Assembly (NCBI RefSeq): GCF_002798305.1
Contig: NZ_PCGR01000001.1
Span: 806,001-870,000 of the forward strand
Reading direction: 5' to 3'
Length of the DNA: 64,000 bases
Source: Chryseomicrobium excrementi
Lineage (GTDB): Bacteria; Bacillota; Bacilli; Bacillales_A; Planococcaceae
A program made the translations under genes and the position numbers. Positions within the stretch are counted from its first letter, which is position 1, and each line of letters opens with the position of its first letter. Positions 1 to 9,347 of this stretch are shown piece by piece. Below the pieces are notes generated by a model. That model searched no databases. It was not told where the DNA came from and was given only the letters and a program-made list of their open reading frames with translations.

Positions 1-2805
1 TAAGGGCTTCTGTACAGATGAATGGACACCAGTCACTTGTTGAAACTCAGGTAAGCGCATCCAGGCAGGACCTAACCAATCAAAATAGCTCATCGCTCCA
101 CTTCGTATGAAAGGAGGAACTGGCAGTGACTCCTCGACATAACCTACCGCTCCCCATTTCTGAACCGATTGGTCAAGAGATTTTGGCGTTAACGTCATGA
201 AGAGCTTTTCCCTTGCTCGTGTCATCGCTACATATAAAATGCGCATCTCTTCTGCTTTTGCTTGAAGTTGCTTGCGCTCTTTTAGAGCGATAAACGGGAG
301 CGATTGATAAGCGATACGAAGGTCCGGATCAATCGCTTTGACGGCAATCCCGAAATGTTGATCAAATAAGTAGTTTTCTTTAAAATCCATCATATTGAAG
401 CTTCTTGCCATTCCAGGCAAAAAGACGAATGGAAATTCCAATCCTTTTGATGCATGTATGGTCATGATGCGGACCACATTTTCCCGGTCGCTAATTGCTT
501 TTGCTTCACCCAAATCATCTCCACGACTCCGAATCCGTTCAATAAAACGTAAGAAACGGAAGACGCCACGGAAAGAGGATTTTTCAAACTGTTCTGCTTG
601 CTCTAAAAACATGCGAAGATTTGACTGACGTTGCTGTCCAGCGGGCATTGAAGAAACTTGCTCAAGCAGATACGTATCTTGATAGACTGACCAAATCAAG
701 CTGGCAAGCGGACCGGTCTGAGCTTTTGCTTGCCACGATTTTAGTAACACTAGAAAGTGCTGTACCTTTTCTTTTGCTGAAGCATCGAGTGTTGCTTGAG
801 CGTGCGGGTTTTGAATCAGTTCATAAAAGGCACATTTTTTATCAAACGCTCGAAGCTTTGCAAGCTCTTCATCTGTCATCCCAATCATTGGAGAGCGCAA
901 GACGGCAGCTAACGGAATGTCTTGGTAGGGATTATCAATGACCTTCAATATGTCCATCATCCACAACACTTCTAATGCATCATAGAATCCCGTCTTAGTT
1001 TCCACATATAAAGGAATTTTTCTCTTTTTGAACACCTCTATAAACTCAGGAGTCCAAGTCATAGAGCGCATGAGAATAACGATGTCGCGGTATTCTGCTG
1101 CTCGCGATTGTTGACTCCACGGATCGTAGACTTCGGCACTCGTTGCGATGAGGTGCTCAATCTTGTTTGCGATCCACTCTGCTTCGGCTCTCGCTTTTGA
1201 AAGTTCTTCCTCATCCTCGTGTTGTTTTTCAAGAATGTGTACTTCAATAGGATAGGCATTTGCATTGTAAGGAGCACCTTGTTTCAGTGACGCGTCGTCA
1301 TCATACGCAATCTCACCTACATCTTTGCCCATGATCTGTTCAAACAAGTAGTTGATTCCTTGAAGGACTTCTCCCCGGCTTCGGAAGTTGGCATTTAAAT
1401 CAATAGCCGTACCACGTGAGGTTGCTTTAAACCGTTCATATTTTCCGAGGAACAGCATGGGCTCTGCAAGGCGGAACCGGTAAATCGATTGTTTGACATC
1501 GCCTACCATGAACAGGTTTCCGTCTTGCTCTCCACCGCTCTTTACGAGTTGAATAATGCTCTCTTGCAACAAGTTGATGTCTTGGTACTCATCAACCAGA
1601 ACCTCTTTAAATTTTCTACGGTAGCTTTGCGCGATTTCCGATGGACTTTTGTGGTCAGGGCCAACTAAAATCGAGTGAGCTTTATGCTCGAGGTCAGAAA
1701 AATCAAGTAAGCTGCGTGCCGCTTTTTTCTCTTCATAACGCTCTGAGAATGCATGAACACATTCTATTAACGTCTCCACAATCGGCTGCATCATTCGAAT
1801 TTCTTCTAATAGTCGCTCTGGTCTCCGTGTAAAGTAATCCTCTTTAATAGCCAATAAATCTTGTTTGTATTGGTTTCGAATTGACTGTGCTTGTTCTTTT
1901 ATTTCTTCATCATGGTCTCCGCGAACTGCCTTAGCTGTCGGCCACTTGAATTGACTAAAGAACTGGTACAACTCCTCCCAAGAGGCTTCGGACGCTTTCT
2001 CTTCTGCTACTTGAAGTAAGGCGTTATCCATAATAGCCGTGTCAACAAGAGAACCGAGACCTTCTGCAGAGGAGGCGAGTTGGTTCAACAATTGATTTTG
2101 AGCACGAGCAGTCTGCACGCGGTACAAGATGGCTTGTTTAATTCCTTGCGTATAAGGCAAGTCATCAACTGTAGTTCCTTCAGGCACTATGTAATGCTCA
2201 CATATTCCAGAAAGCCATTCTTCTGGATCTGGATGCACTCGGGCATAAAGATACAACTGACGAATCAAATGTTCAAGTGCACTGTCTGAGCGGTCTGAAG
2301 AGAAAGAATCAGCCAGACGGTACATCCTGTCTTGGTTCAGTTCGTAGCCTTCTTCGATAATTTCTTCTAATGCATCTTCTTGGAGGAGTGCGGCTTCGTT
2401 TTCATTTGCTAAACGGAATCCCGGGTCAATATCAATCAAATATCCATACTGCCGAATCACTTGGAGGCAGAAAGAGTGCAATGTAGAAATGGTCGCTTTA
2501 TTCAGTAAATGCAGCTGTTCGCGAAGATGTTTAGAATCCGGATTCTCAAGCAGTGCTTTTTCGAGCGCTTCAGCGAGACGATGCCTCATCTCAGCTGCCG
2601 CTGCATTGGTAAAGGTCACAACGAGCAGCTCATCTACATGGATGGGATTCTCCCCAGCCGTAATTTTCTCAATTAAACGCCGAATCAAGACAGCCGTTTT
2701 ACCAGATCCTGCAGCTGCAGATACTAAAATATCCGAACCGTCTTCCCAAATTGCTTGCCACTGGGCGTCTGTCCATGTTTCATGCGCAGGTTTGAGTGGA
2801 ATCAT
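1..2805 (-). CDS. addA: AddA helicase-nuclease subunit (3' end beyond window)
   Basis: AddA is the UvrD-like helicase and nuclease subunit of AddAB, which resects double-strand breaks to Chi sites for RecA loading. The first 935 codons lie in the window and the frame is still open at base 1; B. subtilis AddA has about 1230 residues, so the C-terminal nuclease domain is outside. The protein starts MIPLKPAHETWTDAQWQAI, followed by a Walker A motif (AAAGSGKT, residues 31-38), VVTFTNAAAAEM and the DEYQD motif II near residue 415. The ATG at 2805 overlaps the addB stop codon (ATGA) and follows GGAGGTGGAG, so translation is coupled to addB. Confidence 0.96.
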   Translation of the reverse strand, partial: MIPLKPAHETWTDAQWQAIWEDGSDILVSAAAGSGKTAVLIRRLIEKITAGENPIHVDELLVVTFTNAAAAEMRHRLAEALEKALLENPDSKHLREQLHLLNKATISTLHSFCLQVIRQYGYLIDIDPGFRLANENEAALLQEDALEEIIEEGYELNQDRMYRLADSFSSDRSDSALEHLIRQLYLYARVHPDPEEWLSGICEHYIVPEGTTVDDLPYTQGIKQAILYRVQTARAQNQLLNQLASSAEGLGSLVDTAIMDNALLQVAEEKASEASWEELYQFFSQFKWPTAKAVRGDHDEEIKEQAQSIRNQYKQDLLAIKEDYFTRRPERLLEEIRMMQPIVETLIECVHAFSERYEEKKAARSLLDFSDLEHKAHSILVGPDHKSPSEIAQSYRRKFKEVLVDEYQDINLLQESIIQLVKSGGEQDGNLFMVGDVKQSIYRFRLAEPMLFLGKYERFKATSRGTAIDLNANFRSRGEVLQGINYLFEQIMGKDVGEIAYDDDASLKQGAPYNANAYPIEVHILEKQHEDEEELSKARAEAEWIANKIEHLIATSAEVYDPWSQQSRAAEYRDIVILMRSMTWTPEFIEVFKKRKIPLYVETKTGFYDALEVLWMMDILKVIDNPYQDIPLAAVLRSPMIGMTDEELAKLRAFDKKCAFYELIQNPHAQATLDASAKEKVQHFLVLLKSWQAKAQTGPLASLIWSVYQDTYLLEQVSSMPAGQQRQSNLRMFLEQAEQFEKSSFRGVFRFLRFIERIRSRGDDLGEAKAISDRENVVRIMTIHASKGLEFPFVFLPGMARSFNMMDFKENYLFDQHFGIAVKAIDPDLRIAYQSLPFIALKERKQLQAKAEEMRILYVAMTRAREKLFMTLTPKSLDQSVQKWGAVGYVEESLPVPPFIRSGAMSYFDWLGPAWMRLPEFQQVTGVHSSVQKPL

Positions 2806-5800
2806 GTAGGCTCCACCTCCTGTGTAATTTTTTCTAATATATCAACTGGTTTCTCAGTTTTTAATTTTCGCACAGGTTGTCGTGGATCTTGTGGGTCAAA
2901 CTGACAGATACTTCGGTAACTGCAGTAGTCGCAGGGCATCTTATCACGGTAGTTATAAGGGAGTACCCTTGTATCACCAGCAAGCATACCTCCTCCAGCC
3001 TGTCGATGGCGTTTTCTCACAAAATCGCCAGTGCGTTTCAAGTTATCTGGGGACAAAACTTTCGATGTAGCTCCGAAGGAACCATCTCGTTTGACATGTA
3101 CGGGTACAATATCCGAATGCCCCGATAGATCTTGATCCATCGCTTCTAAAACATCAAGTTCTGTTGTAACAAGTCCGTCCATCTTAAATGACTTCAGTTC
3201 CAATTCTTCAAACTTCTGCTGTGACAGTTCTTCTGTAGTCTGATGAGTCGGTTCATGTAAATGGACATACAACATCCCCCCAGGCTCTGCCTCACCTTCA
3301 ACCCAATGGTCTGCAAAATGTGTAGCTACATCTAAGTAAGTCAGCAGTTGCAAGGAAAGCCCGTGATAGACTTCATTTAAATCCAGCCCTTTTTTCGAAG
3401 ACTTGTAGTCGATGATGCGTAAATAGTTACGGTCTTCAATCTTTGCGGCGTCAATTCGGTCTATACGGCCTCTAAGCTCCATCTTTCCACCTCGATTAAG
3501 TGGAATGGTAAGAGGTGGCAATTGTTCTCCAAGTCCAAAGCCTACTTCTATGGCGACCGGCTTGAAAAGAGAGCGTCCTGCGTGTTGGCGCAGCGCATTC
3601 ATCGTAGACGCCACAATTCGAGTTAGCTTCTTCGAGATGTACTGGTAACGACTCGTACTCATCAACAACTGATGGAAAAAGCGTGGCACAATATGATCTA
3701 TAGCGTTGGCCGCCAATTCGTATGATTGTTTGCGCGTCAACGAAGCCCATTCAATCTGGTGTTCGGTAGTATAATCAGAGATCCATTTGAGTGCCGCATG
3801 AAACAAGTCTCCCATTGCCGGGGCCTCTAGTTTATAGACCTCTCTCCCTTGCAGTTGCAACCCATAAGAGGCAAATTGCTTGTAAGGACAGCTGTAATAG
3901 GTCTCCACTCGTGAGATACTTCCTGAAATGACAGACGTATAGAGTTGTTCTGCGGTTTCTCTCGAAATTTTTTCGATTCCTGGTTGTTTTTGTAAAGGAC
4001 GTTCAATCCTTTCCAATACAAAATTCCAGTAAGGACTTGTTCGCAAGTAGGCATCCACCTGACCCCAAAATGGAGATAAGGGCTGATTTAATTCCTGACT
4101 TGCATATCTTTTAAGTGCATATCCAGATAAGGCGCTTCTCGGGTGATTCACAAATCGAGGGGAATCGCCTTCAAAGTCTGCCTGGGACACTTGCTGTACC
4201 TCTGGATTCGTAAAGAGTTGCTGGAGGCGTTTTAAATAAGTTGATGGTAGTAGCGGTTTTCCGTCTAAACTTGCGAGTGCATAGCTAAATGACACATGAT
4301 GACTGGCGGTTGTCAGCACTTTATAAAGCACGTAATTCTCTTCGAGTAAACGTTCTCTCGTGGTGGGAGCTAATTCCATCCCCGCGTCCTGAAGGAACTG
4401 TCTGTCTTCATCTGTGAGCAGTCCTTCGTGGTCGATGCGCTTTGGATAGTTCCCATCATTCACACCTAATACGAAGACCGCTTTAATACCAAGATAGCGA
4501 GCCGTATCTGCCTGACCTATGACGACCTGGTCGATAGCTGGTGGGATTTTTGAGAAGCATAGCTGATCCAGCCCTTCTTCTAAAATAGCTCCTACATCTT
4601 CTATACAAAGCTCCTGCCCACGAAACATGAGCTCGAACTGCTCTAGAACATGAATCCATTCCTTCCAAACTTGACGGTGTTCAACAGCCTCTTCATGAAG
4701 AGACTCAAGCTCTGCTTGCTGTTGCCAGGATGCGAGTTTTGCAGGAATTGCAGCTCGGTCCATAAAGTCAATCAGTGCTTGTGCATAGTCTCGTGCAGTT
4801 GAAGCCTGTTCAAGTTGTTCTCGCCACGGGTTCACAAGAGATAAAATCCAGTCCCTGGTCTCTTTCAAGTCTCTTTCTTTAGCAAGTTCTTCATCTGTTT
4901 GTGGTACTGGAACTGTTTCCATACCTCGTATCCGTTTCACACGCCAATAGCTATCTGTTGACCAGCGTTGCCCACGAATACCTCGTTCAAGAACAAAGTT
5001 CTCCAATCTGTAAATTCGATTTCTCCATTCAAGTGGTGATGCATCTACAGGGTAGAGCAAGCCTGTCTTGACAAGTCGAAACATAGATTCGTAACCTAAA
5101 TTACTACGATGACTATCAAATAAAGCTTTCGTCACTTCTAAAAGAGGGTGATCGAGCATCGGTCTCTTCTCGTTACTAAAATACGGAATCTCTTGCTGAG
5201 AAAACGTTGTAGCCAACAGCTGCTCGTAAGTCTCCGCGTCTCTGTGAACTACCGCTATTTCTTGATAGCGGTATCCTTGCTGAATGAGGTTACGAATTTG
5301 ACTAGCCACAAAATTCACTTCTACTCGAGGGTTCGTTGCCTCAATGAACTCTAGTCCGAATTGATTGTCTGATTTCAAAGGTCGCAACTGGTCAAAATAG
5401 TGTTCTGCATGTCGTGGACCTGGAGATTGCAGTCGCTTTTGCTCAATTAAATGGACGTCAGGCTCTACCGCTACCTGGTGCTGCTGTGCTACCTCCACAA
5501 GTTGTTGACGCGTCTTTGCTGCACTATAAAACAGTGATTGTGAATCAAATGCTTCCTGAGGATTGTCCATAGGAAGTGCAATGTGAACACGTTTCGCATG
5601 GCAGAGCAGTTGTTCTATAATGGCACGTTCAATCGGGGTAAATGCAGTGAACGAGTCGATGTATACTTCACTTCTTGCAATCAAGGATGAATGAGGGATA
5701 GCTTCAATCAACAAACGAAGATGCCCTTCCCCGTCCACATACTGTGTGCCTAACCGCTTTTCTAGTTCCATTGCAATCGTGTATAAATCTTTCGTTTTTT

Positions 5801-6272
5801 GTTGTAGAGGCACTGGTGCATTCTTCTGAACCAAAGTCTCAAGACTTGTTTGAAAAGCGTCTGGATTCACATTATAGCGACTCATCTCTTTTAAAAGCGT
5901 CTCCATCTGATCGGTGAATCCTTTTTTAGTTGCTGCTCTGTGGAACAAAATGAATTCGTCCTTCTGTTGTCTCAAAAGACTCCGAATTAACATTCGGTAC
6001 CCAATACCATTGACTTCTTCTCTTGTAATCCCACCAGCTTCTTGGAGAACACGCCACGCAAGACGCTTAAATGTAGTAACTTGAGCACGAATTAACCCTG
6101 TCTGTCCTTTGTGTCGTGAAAGATGCCATTCTGAAGTAAATGACATTTGATCGGGCACCAAATAAAACAACGGATCGCCTAAAGGCTCCGAAGCTGTTCT
6201 ATCCGCAATCTCATTCATCATGGTGGTAGTCTTTCCCGTTCCCGTTCTTCCTGTGATAAAACGCAGGCTCAT
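2802..6272 (-). CDS. addB: AddB helicase-nuclease subunit
   Basis: AddB is the second subunit of the AddAB break-resection enzyme. It starts MSLRFITGRTGTGKTT, a Walker A at the extreme N-terminus as in AddB. The C-terminal third has the nuclease motif IIDYKSSKK and the four-cysteine iron-sulfur signature: one Cys in SCPYKQFASYG, then three in CDYCSYRSIC about 30-40 residues from the end. The ATG at 6272 is preferred over an ATG 18 bases upstream because GGAGG stands 8 bases before it; this gives 1156 residues, close to the B. subtilis protein. It overlaps addA by 4 bases and is preceded by the lepB terminator. Confidence 0.96.
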   Translation of the reverse strand: MSLRFITGRTGTGKTTTMMNEIADRTASEPLGDPLFYLVPDQMSFTSEWHLSRHKGQTGLIRAQVTTFKRLAWRVLQEAGGITREEVNGIGYRMLIRSLLRQQKDEFILFHRAATKKGFTDQMETLLKEMSRYNVNPDAFQTSLETLVQKNAPVPLQQKTKDLYTIAMELEKRLGTQYVDGEGHLRLLIEAIPHSSLIARSEVYIDSFTAFTPIERAIIEQLLCHAKRVHIALPMDNPQEAFDSQSLFYSAAKTRQQLVEVAQQHQVAVEPDVHLIEQKRLQSPGPRHAEHYFDQLRPLKSDNQFGLEFIEATNPRVEVNFVASQIRNLIQQGYRYQEIAVVHRDAETYEQLLATTFSQQEIPYFSNEKRPMLDHPLLEVTKALFDSHRSNLGYESMFRLVKTGLLYPVDASPLEWRNRIYRLENFVLERGIRGQRWSTDSYWRVKRIRGMETVPVPQTDEELAKERDLKETRDWILSLVNPWREQLEQASTARDYAQALIDFMDRAAIPAKLASWQQQAELESLHEEAVEHRQVWKEWIHVLEQFELMFRGQELCIEDVGAILEEGLDQLCFSKIPPAIDQVVIGQADTARYLGIKAVFVLGVNDGNYPKRIDHEGLLTDEDRQFLQDAGMELAPTTRERLLEENYVLYKVLTTASHHVSFSYALASLDGKPLLPSTYLKRLQQLFTNPEVQQVSQADFEGDSPRFVNHPRSALSGYALKRYASQELNQPLSPFWGQVDAYLRTSPYWNFVLERIERPLQKQPGIEKISRETAEQLYTSVISGSISRVETYYSCPYKQFASYGLQLQGREVYKLEAPAMGDLFHAALKWISDYTTEHQIEWASLTRKQSYELAANAIDHIVPRFFHQLLMSTSRYQYISKKLTRIVASTMNALRQHAGRSLFKPVAIEVGFGLGEQLPPLTIPLNRGGKMELRGRIDRIDAAKIEDRNYLRIIDYKSSKKGLDLNEVYHGLSLQLLTYLDVATHFADHWVEGEAEPGGMLYVHLHEPTHQTTEELSQQKFEELELKSFKMDGLVTTELDVLEAMDQDLSGHSDIVPVHVKRDGSFGATSKVLSPDNLKRTGDFVRKRHRQAGGGMLAGDTRVLPYNYRDKMPCDYCSYRSICQFDPQDPRQPVRKLKTEKPVDILEKITQEVEPT

Positions 6273-6289
6273 CTCAAGTCCTCCCATCA

Positions 6290-6334
6290 AAAAAACCTTT
6301 GTTTCTATTGTAACAAAGAAACAAAGGTTCTAAT
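6290..6334 (-). terminator. rho-independent terminator after lepB
   Basis: Read on the minus strand, AACCTTTGTTTC and GAAACAAAGGTT form a 12-bp stem with a 12-base loop, followed by a run of T. It overlaps the upstream region of addB, so addBA probably has its own promoter nearby. Confidence 0.85.
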
Positions 6335-6833
6335 AATGAATCCATGATAAATGAGTAAATGGGAAGTAGACCAACTTCACTTCTCCAACAATTTCTTTTG
6401 AAGAAAACGTTCCTAACTCACGACTATCTAAACTTTGATCGCGGTTGTCTCCCATGACAAAATAGGCATCCTCTTGTAAAGTGATAGTCATCTGCTCGAA
6501 ACTCCATTCACGGTCTTGCAAGTAGGTCTCGTTCACTTTTTCACCATTGCGGTAGACACCATCTTCTTGAAACTGAAGGGTATCCCCTGGAATACCGATC
6601 ACGCGTTTGACAATATCTTTTTCATTGTCTCGCTCTACTATCACCACATCTCCTGCTTCTACAGAAGAAAGTAGGCTTACCACAACTTGATCTTGCGAAT
6701 GCAGTGTAGGAAGCATGGAATCTCCGTGAATATGATACGTAGTAAAAAGAGTAGTACGTATCAAAGCAATCACAGCAACTCCAATGATGAGTGCAAGAAA
6801 CCATTCTTTCACTTCAGTTTTCCAATTTGTCAC
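6330..6833 (-). CDS. sipV: type I signal peptidase (SipV-like)
   Basis: Membrane-anchored signal peptidase I, which cuts signal peptides from secreted proteins. One N-terminal membrane segment (about residues 12-30) is followed by the catalytic serine in HGDSMLPTL (Ser39) and the general-base lysine in KDIVKRVIG (Lys76), then MGDNRDQSLDSR. I chose the GTG at 6833, which has GAGG six bases upstream and gives 167 residues, the size of B. subtilis SipV (168). A TTG at 6884 would add 17 residues, has a poor ribosome site and would overlap the upstream gene by 71 bases. The neighbours (yhjE upstream, addBA downstream) match the sipV region of B. subtilis. Confidence 0.9.
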   Translation of the reverse strand: MTNWKTEVKEWFLALIIGVAVIALIRTTLFTTYHIHGDSMLPTLHSQDQVVVSLLSSVEAGDVVIVERDNEKDIVKRVIGIPGDTLQFQEDGVYRNGEKVNETYLQDREWSFEQMTITLQEDAYFVMGDNRDQSLDSRELGTFSSKEIVGEVKLVYFPFTHLSWIHY

Positions 6834-7461
6834 GATTCGCCTCACTCGCCCTCTGTCTTGCAATTTCTCGAAAATCAGCTTCAACTTTTTTATCTAACCT
6901 TTTCTCGAAGTACTTCCCTATAGCCCATAGCAGCGCGATAACTGCAGCCACAAGCGCCGTGCGTAAAGGTTGTGAGATAAGTGCTCGTATATCTGCTCCA
7001 ATAAAACTAATGACAAAAATCATAATGAGCTTCCCAAGAATCAAAGCGGTCAAATATGTAGATTTTCGAATATTGGAAAGACCTGCGACGATATTGACTA
7101 TGGCAGAAGGCGTAAATGGAAAGCAGAGCAATAAAAATAATGGCCCAAATCCATTTCTCTCTACCCAGTGAATGAGCCGAGAGATTCTTTGATGTTTTGT
7201 TAAAAAGTTAAGTATTCGTGCTCTCCCGTATTTTCTTATGATCAAAAATACTAAGTAGGAACCCAGTACGGATCCTGCCCATGATAAGACAAAGCCATAT
7301 AGGAGTCCGTAGGCCGTAACGTTCGCTACAATGAAAACAACTAATGGTAAAAAAGGTAAGAATGCTTCGAGCATTGGTAATAAAATCCCGATGAGGGGGC
7401 CAAGTGTTCTATAACTGTACATAATTTCTTCAAGTGTTTCCATAGTAAATAGCTCTGTCAT
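6814..7461 (-). CDS. yhjE: TVP38/TMEM64 (DedA-like) membrane protein
   Basis: A 215-residue integral membrane protein of the TVP38/TMEM64 (SNARE-associated) family, related to DedA proteins implicated in lipid scrambling. It has five to six hydrophobic segments, a re-entrant pattern around FLPFLPLVVFIVANV and the family signature FGPLFLLLCFPFTPSAIVNIVAGLS. The ATG at 7461 follows AAGGTGA by 8 bases and is preferred over a GTG 12 bases upstream. Its 3' end overlaps the signal peptidase start by about 20 bases, so the two are probably co-translated. The exact substrate is unknown. Confidence 0.85.
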   Translation of the reverse strand: MTELFTMETLEEIMYSYRTLGPLIGILLPMLEAFLPFLPLVVFIVANVTAYGLLYGFVLSWAGSVLGSYLVFLIIRKYGRARILNFLTKHQRISRLIHWVERNGFGPLFLLLCFPFTPSAIVNIVAGLSNIRKSTYLTALILGKLIMIFVISFIGADIRALISQPLRTALVAAVIALLWAIGKYFEKRLDKKVEADFREIARQRASEANRDKLEN

Positions 7462-7519
7462 AGTCCGTGTCACCTTCTTTATTTTAGTATTGCCGATTGT
7501 AGTACTAACAAAACGTTAG

Positions 7520-7558
7520 TTTGAAAAAACGACCCTGTCGTTCAGACAGAGTCGTTTG
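7520..7558 (-). terminator. rho-independent terminator after csbA
   Basis: On the minus strand ACGACTCTGTC, a short loop, and GACAGGGTCGT form an 11-bp stem with one wobble, followed by TTTTTT. It closes the minJ-csbA unit. Confidence 0.85.
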
Positions 7559-7802
7559 ATTTCGATTTGCTTTTTTGTGTCATACGAGTGGCGTACCAAA
7601 ATCCGACCGTCATAGATGCCGCATCTAAAATGTAGTGGATCCACTCTCTCGTGTAACCTGCAATAACAGAAGCTGTGAAGAGAGCAATCGTAATTGCGAG
7701 CGCCACCCATCTATTAAACGTAACGCGAGTGAACAAAATTACGAGCAATGCTGGAACAAAGATAGCTAAGATCACTTCTGTAGCTTGGCTCAGATTGTTC
7801 AT
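7542..7802 (-). CDS. csbA: CsbA-type small membrane protein
   Basis: An 86-residue membrane protein resembling B. subtilis CsbA, a SigB-controlled general-stress protein of unknown biochemical role. The segment FVPALLVILFTRVTFNRWVA matches the conserved N-terminal part of the family, followed by GYTREWIHYILDAASM. There are three hydrophobic segments and a basic, serine-rich tail. Its ATG overlaps the minJ stop codon (ATGA), so it is coupled to minJ, the same order as in B. subtilis. No SigB-type promoter was identified. Confidence 0.85.
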   Translation of the reverse strand: MNNLSQATEVILAIFVPALLVILFTRVTFNRWVALAITIALFTASVIAGYTREWIHYILDAASMTVGFWYATRMTQKSKSKSNDSV

Positions 7803-8977
7803 TGGACGGACCTTGCAATCATCAAACCAAGACGGTGATGGTCATGTCGGAAAATGACTTGTTGCTTTAAGCGAAGCTCGTTGTTGTGATCTAACACTTC
7901 TAAGCGACAATGCGCTGCATTAATCTGAATCGCTTCATACAATTCTTGCTCGTTTGAAACTCGTTGTCCGTTTACTTTAACAATTTTTTCACCGATTTCT
8001 AGTCCCATCTTGTCTGCAGGTGATCCTTTTAGAACTCCAGCAATTTGAATCCCTTCAGATACAGGAGCCACTGCGTAGTGGCCTGTATTTTGCACTCGGT
8101 AACTCTGAATATCTAGCACCAGACGACCGATAAAAGCTGCGACAAGGGCTACTAAACCAAACCAATATGTAACAATTCCTAGTACTGCAAGTACCGCTAC
8201 CGAGCTACCTAAAATCAAGATATGCTTGGCACGCTGTGGAATCGCAAGAAACGGATAGACACTTTTTGAAAGCTGTTGAAATCCTGTCACGTATGGGAAC
8301 GCTAAAACAGCGAAAGAGGTTTCACCAAATTGAACAAGTGGCCACCATCCTGCTATACCTGAAAACCACTCTCCTGGTACCAACAGAACTAACGGAAGCA
8401 ACCAAAGACGTTTTATTTTATATTGGACTGCAGAGCCACCTCGTATTGTTTTAACAAGTTGAGGAGACACAATTTGGAGCCCTTGCCACTTCAAAAGCAA
8501 GCCTTCTGCAATTAGGAGAAGTCCTGTGAGAGCAGCAACGGGCCACACGACATTCCAAGAGAACTGAACGGCAGAAAGCGTGAATGGGCCGACCAAAATG
8601 CTATAAGACCATTGATCCACTAGCATCCAGATGAGAACACTGATAGATAAAATATAGGCTGCTGAAAGCAGTTGAAATTGAAAAAGTACTAATGCAAGAA
8701 TAGCGACTAGTGAAACAATCAACAAAAACTCTTCGTAAAAGAGAATGCCTACTAGAGCGAGCACAAGTGATATCACTAAGCCAAAAAGCCAGGAATCTTT
8801 GAGGACGCTTGTAAACTCCGTCCACCCGAGTACTAGACGGGTTCTAAAATCTTTGCGCTCTCGCTTCACTCGGAAATAGCCGGTTGCGATTGCAGCAGCG
8901 AGCGTTAAAAAGAACAACGGATGTACGAAAAATTGTCCGACGTTCCATAATATCTCTAATAAACGTTGCTGATCCAT
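7799..8977 (-). CDS. minJ: MinJ-like polytopic PDZ protein (division-site selection)
   Basis: A 392-residue membrane protein with seven or eight hydrophobic segments in the first 280 residues and a C-terminal PDZ domain (about 295-375; AGVLKGSPADKMGLEIGEKI and VKVNGQRVSNEQELYEAI). In B. subtilis MinJ bridges DivIVA and MinD, placing the Min system at poles and septa. Size, topology and the csbA neighbour fit MinJ. The ATG follows GGGAGGG by 6 bases. The gene normally upstream in B. subtilis, ctpB, is absent here. Confidence 0.88.
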   Translation of the reverse strand: MDQQRLLEILWNVGQFFVHPLFFLTLAAAIATGYFRVKRERKDFRTRLVLGWTEFTSVLKDSWLFGLVISLVLALVGILFYEEFLLIVSLVAILALVLFQFQLLSAAYILSISVLIWMLVDQWSYSILVGPFTLSAVQFSWNVVWPVAALTGLLLIAEGLLLKWQGLQIVSPQLVKTIRGGSAVQYKIKRLWLLPLVLLVPGEWFSGIAGWWPLVQFGETSFAVLAFPYVTGFQQLSKSVYPFLAIPQRAKHILILGSSVAVLAVLGIVTYWFGLVALVAAFIGRLVLDIQSYRVQNTGHYAVAPVSEGIQIAGVLKGSPADKMGLEIGEKIVKVNGQRVSNEQELYEAIQINAAHCRLEVLDHNNELRLKQQVIFRHDHHRLGLMIARSVQ

Positions 8978-9026
8978 AGTATCCCTCCCAGCGGTTACTT
9001 TCTATTTTAGCAAAGCAACTCAGAGA

Positions 9027-9040
9027 AAAGTATACTTTTA
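9027..9040. terminator. possible weak terminator palindrome
   Basis: AAAAGTATACTTTT is a perfect 14-base palindrome at the end of the frameshifted lipoprotein gene, overlapping its likely stop codon. It could form a short AT-rich hairpin between that gene and minJ, but the stem is weak. Confidence 0.3.
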
Positions 9041-9296
9041 TTGAGAATGTGAAAAGTAATCTAGTGCCAACCGAATCGCTTCATCATTTTCGGGATTTTT
9101 GGTATAGGTTTCATAGGCATCTCGTACTAGCATCAAGAAAGAAGCATCCACTTGCCCGGTCTCTGATAAATGATTTACTTTTTTGGAAGTGTTCAAGTAA
9201 AGTCGGGTGTTCTTTTGTAGACGGTTGTTGGTTTGTAGGATCGCAAGCAGTTAGAAATAGACTGATTAGAAGTAATACAGAAATGAATGAACGCAA
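9038..9296 (-). pseudogene. small lipoprotein gene with one-base frameshift
   Basis: The frame opens with a lipoprotein signal peptide (MRSFISVLLLISLFLTAC, lipobox LTAC) and continues DPTNQQPSTKEHPTLLEHFQ. At an A6 run on the coding strand (9179-9184) it shifts into SKSFIRDRA and stops at about codon 61. Removing one A restores a smooth frame (KVNHLSETGQVDASFLMLV, then RDAYETYTKNPENDEAIRL and ALDYFSHSQ) ending in TAA at 9038, a protein of about 85 residues. The helical C-terminal part looks genuine. It is either a sequencing indel, a real mutation or slippage at the run. I do not recognise the family. It follows a thioredoxin-fold gene. Confidence 0.6.
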
Positions 9297-9347
9297 AAAA
9301 ATCCCCCTTCGTCGAATTATACGAAAGGAGATAGTAAACTATTCGAA

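Noticed and set aside
9179-9186. A6G run as a -1 ribosomal frameshift site in the small lipoprotein gene
   Set aside because: Restoring the downstream frame needs a +1 shift or loss of one base; a -1 shift hits a stop codon at once.
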